From: DASXUX01 sp036504595
GTDB taxonomy: Bacteria > Planctomycetota > SZUA-567 > H5-PLA8
NCBI GenBank assembly: GCA_036504595.1
Contig: DASXUX010000095.1
Location: 496,001 to 560,000, forward strand
Direction: 5' to 3'
DNA length: 64,000 nt
In this document: piece after piece, positions 18,591-26,685 of the stretch
How the letters are laid out: every line of letters begins with the position of its first letter
Position numbering within the stretch: position 1 is the stretch's first letter
Position numbers and translations under genes: made by a program
The notes under the pieces: model-generated
What the model saw: only the letters and a program-made list of their open reading frames with translations
Told to the model about the DNA's origin: nothing
Databases searched by the model: none

Positions 18591-19559
18591 ATGAACGTAC
18601 TGGTTTGTGGTGGAGCAGGCTATATTGGCAGCCAGACCGCGAAGGTTCTGGCGAAGGCCGGATACAAACCGGTCGTGCTCGACAACATGAGCTACGGGCA
18701 TCCCTGGGCCGTCAAATGGGGACCTCTCGAAAAAGGCGACCTCGCCGACATTGACTTCATCCGCAGTGCCCTGGCGCGGCACAAGATCGAAGCCGTTATT
18801 CATTTCGCAGCCTTCACGTATGTCGGCGAATCGGTCACCGATCCGCGCAAGTACTTCCGCAACAACGTCGTCAACACGCTCAATCTGCTCGCCGCCATGC
18901 TCGATGCCGGCGTCAAACCCATCGTCTTTTCGTCCACGTGCGCAACCTACGGTGATCCGATCAAAGTCCCGATCTCCGAAGACCACCCGCAAGCGCCCGT
19001 CAGTCCGTACGGCGAAAGCAAACTGATGGTCGAACGCATCATGAAGTGGTACGGGCACGCCTACGGGCTGCGCTGGGCCGCTCTGCGTTACTTCAACGCG
19101 GCCGGCGCCGATCCGGACGGCCAGGTCGGTGAAGACCACGATCCCGAAACCCACCTCATCCCCCTCGCGATTGCCGCCGCTCAAGGCAAGCGCCCCGAAC
19201 TCCAGATCTTCGGCACCGACTACCCCACGCCCGACGGCACCGCCATCCGCGACTACATCCACGTCGAAGATCTCGCCGACGCTCACGTGCGAGCCCTCGA
19301 AAAACTTATGGCCGGCGAGCCGCATCTAGCGTTGAATCTCGGCACGGGCAAAGGCCACAGCGTGCGCGAAGTCATCGCCGCCGTCGAACAGGTGACCGGA
19401 AAAAAGGTTCCATTCAAGGAAACCGGCCGCCGAGCTGGCGACCCTCCCGCTCTGGTCGCCGACGCCCGCAAGGCCAACGAGATCCTCGGCTGGACCTGCC
19501 GTTACGCCGACCTGAAGACCATCGTCGAACACGCCTGGAAATGGCACAGCAGCCGATAG
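18591..19559 (+). CDS. galE: UDP-glucose 4-epimerase
   Basis: 322 residues. ATG 18591 is chosen over 18567 because GGAGG lies 8-9 nt upstream and the NAD-binding motif then starts at residue 7 (GGAGYIG), as in the family. The catalytic Tyr140-x-x-x-Lys144 (SPYGESK) and the upstream Ser/Thr (FSSTCATYG) are present, with RYFNAAGADPDG and the GTAIRDYIHVEDLADAH signature. It interconverts UDP-glucose and UDP-galactose in the cytoplasm for polysaccharide synthesis. The length is normal. A 41-nt hairpin repeat follows the stop by 7 nt. Confidence 0.97.
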   Translation: MNVLVCGGAGYIGSQTAKVLAKAGYKPVVLDNMSYGHPWAVKWGPLEKGDLADIDFIRSALARHKIEAVIHFAAFTYVGESVTDPRKYFRNNVVNTLNLLAAMLDAGVKPIVFSSTCATYGDPIKVPISEDHPQAPVSPYGESKLMVERIMKWYGHAYGLRWAALRYFNAAGADPDGQVGEDHDPETHLIPLAIAAAQGKRPELQIFGTDYPTPDGTAIRDYIHVEDLADAHVRALEKLMAGEPHLALNLGTGKGHSVREVIAAVEQVTGKKVPFKETGRRAGDPPALVADARKANEILGWTCRYADLKTIVEHAWKWHSSR

Positions 19560-19566
19560 TCCTCTA

Positions 19567-19607
19567 TGTGCCACGGGCAGCCTCTGTTAGCCGTTGGCTG
19601 CCCGTGC
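19567..19607. repeat. 41-nt hairpin repeat, copy 2
   Basis: Identical over 41 nt to 15365-15405 and at the same distance from a stop codon (galE). It forms an 11-bp stem with a 13-nt loop. Confidence 0.8.
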
Positions 19608-19728
19608 AACCGACCTTCTGTAAAAAATTGCACCTGTGGTGGTACGTTTGTGTTCGCGAGTTCTTTTGCGCAAACCCTAGCGTGCAATTCAGCCGCTCCT
19701 GTCCAACCCTGCACCTGTGCGTCGTATC

Positions 19729-19752
19729 ATGGGCATCCTTGCCCATGCTTCG
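19729..19752. repeat. 24-nt palindromic module in a spacer
   Basis: Stem ATGGGC, loop ATCCTT, stem GCCCAT, tail GCTTCG. The loop differs from the intragenic copies but the layout is the same. Confidence 0.6.
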
Positions 19753-19803
19753 CCCTCAGACACGGTCGCCTGCCTGTAAAAAACTGCACCTGTGCTTCGT
19801 GCC

Positions 19804-19827
19804 GCAGGCATCCATGCCTGCCTGTAA
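19804..19827. repeat. 24-nt palindromic module in a spacer
   Basis: Stem GCAGGC, loop ATCCAT, stem GCCTGC. The tail runs into the next 21-nt repeat. Confidence 0.6.
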
Positions 19828-20021
19828 AATAGTGCACCTGTGCGTTTCTCTGACCCCTGAACCTGCAGTTCTGTCTAGAAGCGCACGTTGTAGGACATTT
19901 TGCCAAATTGTCCCGTTCCCCTCAGCTCAACTCCTGTAAAAAAACTGCACGTGTGGTGATTTCTGGATTCCATCCCCAGGTCTCAAGCCTCAAGCCTTTT
20001 CCGTCCAAAAACGCACATGTG

Positions 20022-20243
20022 CACAATCCTAACCTGCCGGTTGTCAAAGATCACTTTACGAGCAGGCAGAGTATCCCACCTACGCTCCAGATATAGTGAC
20101 GTATCAAACCTCAAAATGTTGCATACTTTTTCATATTTCTTTTGGTTAATTATTCTTTGGATATAAAAGGCATCGTCGGCCTCTTGTCGCCACCCGCCAC
20201 TCCGTCGTATAATGGCAAATGTGAAGCACGAAACGGTTCAAAG
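20022..20243. other. Non-coding, AT-rich stretch
   Basis: Markedly lower GC than the surroundings, especially 20095-20170 with runs of T and A. No gene is seen. It may hold the promoter for the phosphatase gene, but no box can be assigned with confidence. Confidence 0.4.
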
Positions 20244-20251
20244 AAGTGTAG

Positions 20252-20322
20252 CGCAATCCTCCCGGATTGCGTGCCGTTCGGCTCCCTCTCCCCCGCGAGG
20301 GAGAGGGGTTGGGGTGAGGGGG
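20252..20322. repeat. Composite of two hairpin repeats (types C and B)
   Basis: Type C: CGCAATCC pairs with GGATTGCG around TCCC (20252-20271). Type B: CCTCTCCC pairs with GGGAGAGG around CCGCGA (20285-20306), followed by a G-rich tail to 20322. The same two units recur in inverse order inside the coding gene at 42430-42568, and type B alone at 39315-39340. Confidence 0.75.
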
Positions 20323-20358
20323 CGCTGTACCCCTCCGCCACACTGATAAGGGAAGAGG

Positions 20359-20910
20359 ATGAATCGACGAAACGCAAGGCTGCTATTCCTCTTCGCGGTC
20401 CTTCTGCTGTGCAGTCTTGCGTGGCTGACATCACCATGGTGGCTCGGATACGTTACAAACGCTTTCAATCGGGTCGAGAACGGGCTTTATATTGGAGGCG
20501 CGGTAGATCACCCTCCATTGGGCACGCATGCAGTGCTGAATGTGTGCGAACAAAAAGACACGTTCATCGTTCATCCAAACATGTGGGAACCGTTTCCGGT
20601 GAACCCTACGGTTGAATGGCTGGCACGCACCGTCAACTTTGTTGCCGAACAACGGGCCGCTGGGCGGACGGTCTACGTGCACTGCCTTGCCGGGGAAACC
20701 CGTAGCGCCGCCGTGGTTGTAGCCTACCTCATGCGTGAGCACGGGTGGCACCGGGATGAAGCGATCGCTTTTCTTAAGAGTCGGCGACCACAGATGAAGC
20801 TCCCCCCTTATATGATCCACCTACTGGACAAGTGGCAAGAGACGTTGAACGTCGAACAATCTCATGTCTTCATTCCTGATAACCTTCACTCGCAGAAGAT
20901 TCTCTGCTGA
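20359..20910 (+). CDS. Membrane-anchored dual-specificity protein phosphatase
   Basis: 183 residues. ATG follows AAGGGAAGAGG. One N-terminal membrane helix (about 7-29) is followed by a DSP domain: NRVENGLYIGG, AVLNVCEQKD (general-acid region) and the P-loop HCLAGETRS, with catalytic Cys109 and Arg115. SAAVVVAYLM, typical of the family, comes next. It should remove phosphate from Tyr/Ser/Thr or another phosphoester. The side of the membrane the domain faces is not certain: a positively charged N-terminus (MNRRNAR) followed by one helix suggests an exported catalytic domain. It stands alone behind a repeat-rich gap. Confidence 0.9.
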   Translation: MNRRNARLLFLFAVLLLCSLAWLTSPWWLGYVTNAFNRVENGLYIGGAVDHPPLGTHAVLNVCEQKDTFIVHPNMWEPFPVNPTVEWLARTVNFVAEQRAAGRTVYVHCLAGETRSAAVVVAYLMREHGWHRDEAIAFLKSRRPQMKLPPYMIHLLDKWQETLNVEQSHVFIPDNLHSQKILC

Positions 20911-20965
20911 CGCCGCTTCCCCCGCTCGGTAAGATGCCCCGCATTACCAGAAGGAGGGGACTGCC

Positions 20966-23290
20966 ATGTTGAGAGTCGCCGTGCTCTTCGGATGTTGCGC
21001 TGCTCTGTCGCTGTCAGCCGCTGACACGATCCCCGCCCTCAACTGGGAACCGCGCTCCGACTGGACCAACGTCAAGCAGCTCGGCGCGACGGGCGACGGC
21101 ATCGCCGACGACACCGACGCGATTCAGAAAGCGCTCAGCGCCGTCAAGCCCGGCTCGACCGTTTACCTGCCGGCCGGCACATACCGCATCACCCGCACGT
21201 TAAACCTGATCGGCCCGCTCGTCGGCGTGCTGGTCGTCGGCCACGGTCGCGACACAAAGCTGGTCTGGGACGGTGAAGCCGGCGGCAAAGTTTTCAAAGA
21301 CGATGGCGTGGCCTATTCGCGCTTTGTGGGACTGCTTTTCGATGGCAAGAACAAAGCCGCCATCGGTTTCTACCACTACTCCGACACGCGCTTCGAAACC
21401 GAAGTGCGCCATCAGCACCTCGCCTTCTTGAACTTCACCGACGCGGGCATTCTGGCCGAAGAGAAAGACAAGTTCGCTCTGGCCGAAACGAATTTCGAAA
21501 ACTGCCTCTTCGATAACTGCCGCCGCGGCGTCGTCTTCACCAGCTTCAACGATTACGACTTCACCTTCGACGGCTGCGAATTCCGCGGCGCCGAAACCGC
21601 CATCGAATGCCGCCACGGCAACTTCTACGTGCGCAACTGCCACTTCGAGAACAGCCGCGTCGTCGATGTGCTCGCGATGCCCGAACACGGCTGTTCCATT
21701 CGCCGTTCCACCTCCGTCGGCTCAAACCGTTTCCTCGAACTCAACAACGGCGTCACGACCATGACGATCCAGGACTGCCAGGTCGCCGGCTGGAAAGCCG
21801 CCGACGGCGCGATCAAGCTCGCCGGAGCGCCGGTCATCCTGTTCGATTGCGTCTTCACCGGCGGCCCCGGCGAAAAGGAGCGGCGGGCGCCCTCGCCCGC
21901 CGAACCCCGGGCGCCCTCGCCCGCCGAACCCCGGGCGGGGGCGCCCGGGGCTCCTGGCGCGCCCGTAAACATCCGCGACGGCCAGCGCCTGATCGCGTCC
22001 GAAAACCAGTCGCCCGACACGAAAGACGTCATTGATCCCGCGCACAAAGGCAAAGTGTACGTGATCCCCGCCGGCAGGGACGCCGGCACCACCTCCGCCG
22101 GCCAGCGAAAGGGCTCGCTTCGCAATGCCCAGCAGCGTTTTCTATCCGACAAAGCCCACGTTCCGGGAAAGGTCTTCGACGCCAAGCGCGACTTTGGCGC
22201 AAAAGCCGACGGTAAGGCCGACGACACCGCGGCGCTCCAGAAATGCATCGACGCCGCTCGCGAAAACGGCAAAGACGCCATCGCGTATCTGCCCAACGGC
22301 ACGTACGTCGTCAAAGAAACGCTGAAGCTGACCGGTACGGATTATTTCTTCGGCGGCACCGGCTTCATGACGAAGTTGGTCTGGCGCGGCGCTGAAGGCG
22401 GTACGATCGTCTCCGTCAACGACCCTGAAAATGTCGTGCTCGAACACCTGGCTGTTGGCAACCACGATAGCGGCCCGATGAACAACGCCATCGACATTCT
22501 CCAGACCGGCTCCGATCGTCCGTCACACATGACCTACGACGGCGTCTTCGTCTACGGCATGTACCAGAAAAAGCCGCTCAAGCAGGGCCTGCATTTCTCG
22601 AAGCTCGGTCCGCAGGCCACCGTCGTCATGCCGCACGTTCAAGGAAATTTGCGCTTCATCGACAGCGCTCAAGCCACGATTCTCGCCAATACGTCCTTTG
22701 AAGGCTCCATCGTCGTCGAGGGCAAAGACAAGCGCCGCGACGGGCTGCTCGGATTTCAGACACGTCTGGCCACGCTCGTCACGCACGGCCTCTACTTGAA
22801 GGACAACCACAACATCGTCATGAGCGACTTCTACGTCGAACAGGCCGACAACGGCTTCGTCTTCGAAGGCGCGCCCGACGATCCGCCTGGCCGAGCCACG
22901 ATCCAGGGCGCCAAAGTTCACTTCATCGTGCCGAAGGACGACGCGACCAAAGGCACCGCGATGACGATTGGCAACTACAGCGGCCAGATCTTCTTCGGCC
23001 ACGATCAGTTTTACTGCGAACCCACCAACGTCCGGATCGTCCAGACCGGCGACCGCCCGCTCGACCTCTTCTTAATGGGAATCTGCTTCTACAACACGCG
23101 CCCCGACATTCACAAAACGTCCGCCAACGTTTACCTCGTCGGCAACGCCGGCTTCAAGCTGCCCGAACAAACCACCGACTACAAAGCCGACGACAACGTC
23201 TCGCCCGAAGCCCTCGCGAAGATTTCAGCGGCACTAGACGACCTGCGCCGCCTCGGCGAGACGGACCTGAAGCTGAATCACGGGAATTAG
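20966..23290 (+). CDS. Exported two-domain right-handed beta-helix protein (pectate-lyase-3 type)
   Basis: 774 residues. AGGAGGGG lies 8 nt before the ATG, and a signal peptide (MLRVAVLFGCCAALSLSAA) is present. Two beta-helix domains each open with the pectate-lyase-3 signature: VKQLGATGDGIADDTDAIQKAL near residue 36 and DFGAKADGKADDTAALQKCIDAA near 408. Each is followed by the YLPAGTYRI or YLPNGTYVV strand. Related proteins (GH28, GH55, phage tailspikes) bind or cleave polysaccharides; catalytic residues cannot be fixed here. The linker between the two domains is swollen by palindromic inserts (21884-21955, 22070-22093), which encode Ala/Pro/Gly-rich repeats. The stop codon overlaps a heptamer array. 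Confidence 0.85.
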   Translation: MLRVAVLFGCCAALSLSAADTIPALNWEPRSDWTNVKQLGATGDGIADDTDAIQKALSAVKPGSTVYLPAGTYRITRTLNLIGPLVGVLVVGHGRDTKLVWDGEAGGKVFKDDGVAYSRFVGLLFDGKNKAAIGFYHYSDTRFETEVRHQHLAFLNFTDAGILAEEKDKFALAETNFENCLFDNCRRGVVFTSFNDYDFTFDGCEFRGAETAIECRHGNFYVRNCHFENSRVVDVLAMPEHGCSIRRSTSVGSNRFLELNNGVTTMTIQDCQVAGWKAADGAIKLAGAPVILFDCVFTGGPGEKERRAPSPAEPRAPSPAEPRAGAPGAPGAPVNIRDGQRLIASENQSPDTKDVIDPAHKGKVYVIPAGRDAGTTSAGQRKGSLRNAQQRFLSDKAHVPGKVFDAKRDFGAKADGKADDTAALQKCIDAARENGKDAIAYLPNGTYVVKETLKLTGTDYFFGGTGFMTKLVWRGAEGGTIVSVNDPENVVLEHLAVGNHDSGPMNNAIDILQTGSDRPSHMTYDGVFVYGMYQKKPLKQGLHFSKLGPQATVVMPHVQGNLRFIDSAQATILANTSFEGSIVVEGKDKRRDGLLGFQTRLATLVTHGLYLKDNHNIVMSDFYVEQADNGFVFEGAPDDPPGRATIQGAKVHFIVPKDDATKGTAMTIGNYSGQIFFGHDQFYCEPTNVRIVQTGDRPLDLFLMGICFYNTRPDIHKTSANVYLVGNAGFKLPEQTTDYKADDNVSPEALAKISAALDDLRRLGETDLKLNHGN
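21884..21955. repeat. Tandem 24-nt GC-rich repeat with hairpin end, intragenic
   Basis: Two identical 24-nt copies (21884-21907, 21908-21931) encode RAPSPAEP twice. A third, diverged copy encodes RAGAPGAP and folds back on itself. The exact 8-codon period keeps the frame. Confidence 0.8.
22070..22093. repeat. 24-nt palindromic module, intragenic
   Basis: Stem GCCGGC, loop AGGGAC, stem GCCGGC, tail ACCACC, encoding AGRDAGTT. It is identical base for base to 33399-33422 in an unrelated gene. Confidence 0.85.
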
Positions 23291-23377
23291 TCATTAGTCA
23301 TTGGTCATTGGTCATTGGTCATTAAACTCGCGCCAGCTTTCCCAATGACCAATGACCAATGACCAATGACCAATGAC
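23290..23377. repeat. Inverted heptamer arrays (GTCATTG x5 / CAATGAC x5) between convergent genes
   Basis: Five GTCATTG-type units (23290-23324), an 18-nt loop and five CAATGAC units (23343-23377) can fold into a near-perfect 35-bp stem. The first unit overlaps the stop codon of the beta-helix gene and the last ends 6 nt before the stop of the minus-strand zinc-ribbon gene. It could serve as a two-way transcription barrier. There is no T-run. Confidence 0.85.
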
Positions 23378-23383
23378 CCGCCG

Positions 23384-23728
23384 TCAGAACGGTGTCGTCT
23401 GCTCAACCTTCACGTTGCAGTACAGGCACAAGTTGTTTGAAGCGTTCACCGGCCGGCCGCATTGCGGACAGTTAGCGCGCACCTTCGAATACCGGCCGTC
23501 GATCTTGCCATCCAGTTGATCCACGGAACGCACCATCTCCATCAGCTCCTGATCGCTGACTTCCAGTTTTTGCTTCAACAGTTCCCACAGTGCCTGGGTA
23601 ATCAAAGTCAGGTGGTCAAGTTGCTCGCGCAGCGACTCGACCTCTTCTGCCGCGCGCTTGGCGCTTTCGGCGGCGTTCTCAACGCGTGCCGACAGCGGCG
23701 CGGGACGGCCAGAACCAAAAAGCGACAT
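23384..23728 (-). CDS. Small coiled-coil zinc-ribbon protein
   Basis: 114 residues. Start at 23728 is chosen because GGAGAAA precedes it on the minus strand; an earlier in-frame start at 23749 lacks a site. Residues about 12-75 are helical and coiled-coil-like (ARVENAAESAKRAAEEVESLREQLDHLTLITQALWELL). The C-terminus is a zinc ribbon, CPQCGRPVNASNNLCLYC, with four Cys. Cytoplasmic and of unknown role, perhaps a protein-protein adaptor. Confidence 0.8.
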   Translation of the reverse strand: MSLFGSGRPAPLSARVENAAESAKRAAEEVESLREQLDHLTLITQALWELLKQKLEVSDQELMEMVRSVDQLDGKIDGRYSKVRANCPQCGRPVNASNNLCLYCNVKVEQTTPF

Positions 23729-23802
23729 GAAGATTTCTCCACGTGGCAAACAATGCGCTAAGTTTACGTGAAAGCAGGCCGCAATCCATGTAGGATTCTC
23801 TC

Positions 23803-23837
23803 GATTGCGGATTGCAGAATGCGGATTGCGGATTGAA
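23803..23837. repeat. Heptamer cassette (GATTGCG type, 5 units)
   Basis: Five 7-nt units lie in the gap between the divergent zinc-ribbon and phosphotransferase genes and end 5 nt before the first ATG of the latter. The unit matches 54833-54961. Confidence 0.75.
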
Positions 23838-23841
23838 ACAG

Positions 23842-26685
23842 ATGGGCGTGGATAGACGCGGAAAAGAAAGTGCTGAGTTGAAAGTGCTGAGTGCTGAGTC
23901 GCAAGCGAACTCCGGACGCGCCGCTGAAGCGGAATGCCTCAGCACTCAGCACTCAGCACTCAGCACTAGCTCCCCGCATTCAGCACTCAGCACTCCGCAC
24001 TCCGCCGCCATCGGCCCCTTCATTCATTTCTTCGGCGCTGCCGTCCCCGCCGACGCGCCCCTCGCCGACGTGCAGATTCTCGGCGGCAAAGGCCTCAGCC
24101 TGGCCCGCATGAGTAAGTTCGGGCTGCCGGTCCCGCCCGGCTTCACGATCTCCGCCGAATGCTGCCGCATCTACCACGAACACAACCGTTGGCCGGATGG
24201 CCTTGAGGCACAACTTAACCTGGCCCTCGCGTGGCTGGAACGTTCCACCGGCGCAACCTTCGGCGCGCCACCGCGCCCGCTGCTCGTCGCAGTCCGCAGC
24301 GGAGCGGCCGTCTCGATGCCCGGCATGATGGACACCGTTCTCAACGTCGGTCTTCGCCCTGACCTCGAACCCTTCGTCCGCGATTTCTGGACGGTGTATC
24401 GCGATTTCATCCGCCATTACGGCGAGACCGTCTCCGGCCTCAGCGCGAAACTTTTCGAAGAATCCACGCACGAAAACGAGAGCCCTCAGCAGCAGGCGCA
24501 GCGCTTCATAGAACTCTATCGCAAAGAAACCGGCCGCGCCTTTCCCAGCGATCCGGCCGTGATGCTCCATGAAGCCGTCAACGCCGTCTTCGCGTCGTGG
24601 AACAGCGAGCGCGCCGTGCATTACCGCGCGCGCAACAATGTCCGCAATCTCGCCGGCACCGCTGTGAACATCATGTCGATGTTCCCCTCGCAAATGGCCG
24701 GCGTGCTCTTCACACAAGACCCGCAGAGCCCCGAACGCAACTGCATCCTCATCGAAGCCGCCCGCGGCCTCGGCGAAGCCCTCGTGCAAGGCGACGTGGA
24801 ACCCGACGTTTTCGTCGTAGAACGCGCAAACATGGGCATCGCCGAAAAGCGGCTCGTCAAAGACGAACCGCTTCAGCTTTCCGACGCCCAAGTGAACGAG
24901 CTCGCCCAGCTTGGCCTGCGCATCGAAGAGTTCTTCGGCTATCCCGTCGATATCGAATGGGGCTGGGCCGATGGCCGTTTTGCGCTGCTGCAAAGCCGCA
25001 GGATCCGCGGACTGGACGTTGCGCAGGACGTCCCCAAAGCGCGTCAGGCCGAGATCGATCGCCTGAAGGCACAAGCCAATGGCTCGCGAAAAGTCTGGGC
25101 CGTGCACAACGCCGGCGAAACGCTCGCCTTCCCCACCCCGCTCACGTGGGACATCATCGGCGGCTTCCTCAATGGCGACGGCCTCGTCGGCCTGTATGCC
25201 GAACTCGGCTTCACGCAATCCGCTCGCGTGAAAGCCACCGGCTTCCTCGATCTGATTGCCGGCCGCGTGTACGCCGATGTGGAACGCGCCGCCGAACTGT
25301 TCTTCGGCGATTTCCCGTTCGAATACGATTTAAGCTCCGGTTCCGCCGCGCAGTTGCTCGGCCCGCCGTCCGTCTTCAATTACGAACGCGCCGGCGCCAG
25401 TTTTCTGCTGAAGCTCCCGCTGCATCTGCTCCGCTTGCTGCGTTCCAACCGCGTTCTAAAACGCGTCGCAAAAAGCTCGCTCGAAGAATTCGAGAACACG
25501 AAACTCCCGGCGTTTCTGTCATACGCGCAACGAGCACGAGCAAAGGATCTTTCCAAGCTCAGCCTGTCTGAGCTCCTCAACGAACTGAAGGAGCGCGAAC
25601 GCATCGGCCTTTACGATTTCGGCCGCGAAACGCTCAAGCCCGGGTTCCTCGCTGCCTACTACCACGGCCGCTTGATGAAGAACCTCGAACAGATCTTCGG
25701 CGAACAGAAAGCCATGGCGCTCGCGGCGAAGTTGCTCAGTGGCCTCGACGGCGACAAGACCGTGGAGTCGAACGCCGCCCTCTACCGCGTTTCCGCCGGA
25801 CAGGTTTCGCTCGATACTTATCTCGCCGAATACGGCCATCGCGCCGTCAACGAGTTGGAGCTCGGCGAGAAGCGCTGGCGCGAAGACAGCGGTTACCTGC
25901 AGCAGATCATTGGCCAATATCGAACAAGCACCGATGGAATGTCTCCGGTCTCCTTGCATGAACGGCAGAAGAAGGAACGCCTTGAGACCGAGCAGTCGCT
26001 GCCAAAACTCCTGGCCGAACAGGGCGCAAGCTCGCTCGAAGATGACGTTCGCGCGGAGCTGCTGCAAGCGCAGCGCTACTTGCCCTTCCGCGAGACCGGC
26101 AAGCACTACTTCATTCTGGCCATCTCGCTGTTGCGCGACGTCCTGCAAGAACTCGCTCAGCGTTACGACTGGGGCCCCGACCTGTACTTCCTGCGCCGCA
26201 GCGAACTACCCGAAATCGAATCACGCGCCGAAGCCCTGCGCAAAGAAATCGCTCCGCGCCGCGTGCGCTGGCAGTCCTTGCAGCGCCTGCCCGTGCCCGA
26301 AGTGCTCACCAGTGACGCGCTCGAAAAACTGGGTCGCGATGAACCCGCGCCGGCATCAGCCAGCAGCGGCGTTTTCACGGGCTTGGGCGTCGCAGCCGGC
26401 GTGGGCACCGGAACGGCGCGGGTGGTGAAGTCACCGGCGGAAGCTGGCGAGTTGGGCGTCGGTTACGTGCTGGTTTGCCCCACGACCGACCCAAGCTGGA
26501 CGCCCCTTTTCGTGCACGCCAAGGGGCTGGTGGTGGAACGCGGCGGAATGCTCTCGCACGGCGCGATCGTCGCGCGCGATTTCGGGATCCCCGCCGTCGT
26601 GCTGAAGGACGCCTCACGCCTGATCCCAAATGGCGCGACGGTCAAAGTCGATGGCAGTACCGGACGCGTGGAGATTTGTCAGTAG
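23842..26685 (+). CDS. PEP-synthase / rifampicin-phosphotransferase-like dikinase
   Basis: About 947 residues if ATG 23842 is used; the true start is uncertain. The family's N-terminus (GPFIHFFGAAVP ... LGGKGLSLARMSKFGLPVPPGFTI) begins only near base 24008. The preceding 55 codons are heptamer arrays encoding Ser/Thr/His/Ala repeats. An ATP-grasp pyruvate-phosphate-dikinase N-domain follows (VAVRSGAAVSMPGMMDTVLNVGL, TQDPQSPERNCILIEAARGLGEALVQG). A central helical region comes next, then a C-terminal phosphohistidine swivel domain (ERGGMLSHGAIVARDFGIPAV, His906). There is no C-terminal PEP-binding TIM barrel, so the order matches rifampicin phosphotransferase rather than PEP synthase. The expected chemistry is ATP-dependent phosphoryl transfer through the His; the acceptor is unknown. 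Confidence 0.85.
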   Translation: MGVDRRGKESAELKVLSAESQANSGRAAEAECLSTQHSALSTSSPHSALSTPHSAAIGPFIHFFGAAVPADAPLADVQILGGKGLSLARMSKFGLPVPPGFTISAECCRIYHEHNRWPDGLEAQLNLALAWLERSTGATFGAPPRPLLVAVRSGAAVSMPGMMDTVLNVGLRPDLEPFVRDFWTVYRDFIRHYGETVSGLSAKLFEESTHENESPQQQAQRFIELYRKETGRAFPSDPAVMLHEAVNAVFASWNSERAVHYRARNNVRNLAGTAVNIMSMFPSQMAGVLFTQDPQSPERNCILIEAARGLGEALVQGDVEPDVFVVERANMGIAEKRLVKDEPLQLSDAQVNELAQLGLRIEEFFGYPVDIEWGWADGRFALLQSRRIRGLDVAQDVPKARQAEIDRLKAQANGSRKVWAVHNAGETLAFPTPLTWDIIGGFLNGDGLVGLYAELGFTQSARVKATGFLDLIAGRVYADVERAAELFFGDFPFEYDLSSGSAAQLLGPPSVFNYERAGASFLLKLPLHLLRLLRSNRVLKRVAKSSLEEFENTKLPAFLSYAQRARAKDLSKLSLSELLNELKERERIGLYDFGRETLKPGFLAAYYHGRLMKNLEQIFGEQKAMALAAKLLSGLDGDKTVESNAALYRVSAGQVSLDTYLAEYGHRAVNELELGEKRWREDSGYLQQIIGQYRTSTDGMSPVSLHERQKKERLETEQSLPKLLAEQGASSLEDDVRAELLQAQRYLPFRETGKHYFILAISLLRDVLQELAQRYDWGPDLYFLRRSELPEIESRAEALRKEIAPRRVRWQSLQRLPVPEVLTSDALEKLGRDEPAPASASSGVFTGLGVAAGVGTGTARVVKSPAEAGELGVGYVLVCPTTDPSWTPLFVHAKGLVVERGGMLSHGAIVARDFGIPAVVLKDASRLIPNGATVKVDGSTGRVEICQ
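23869..24005. repeat. Inverted heptamer arrays (AGTGCTG / CTCAGCA) in a gene 5' end
   Basis: AGTGCTG-type units at 23869-23903 (five) face CTCAGCA-type units at 23938-23965 and ACTCAGC-type units at 23978-24005. All lie in the apparent N-terminal coding region of the dikinase, and translation gives a low-complexity Ser/Thr/His peptide. Confidence 0.8.

Larger units (their letters stand above)
19618..20021. repeat. Array of seven spaced ~21-nt direct repeats
   Basis: Copies start at 19618, 19699, 19774, 19822, 19871, 19934 and 20001. The core is CTGTAAAAAACTGCACCTGT plus G; the 19871 copy is degenerate and the 19934 copy has one extra A. Spacers run about 27-60 nt and are unrelated, except that two hold 24-nt palindromic modules. 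The GCACATGTGC part is self-complementary, as in a dimeric protein-binding site. There is no gene in 19560-20358. Confidence 0.75.

Noticed and set aside
19541..19939. Open frame of 132 codons after galE
   Set aside because: It overlaps the galE end and runs through the 21-nt repeats and hairpins; the peptide is Cys/His-rich repeat translation with no family pattern.
19618..20021. CRISPR array
   Set aside because: Repeats of 21 nt are shorter than usual and imperfect, spacers vary from about 27 to 60 nt, and no cas gene is present in the window.
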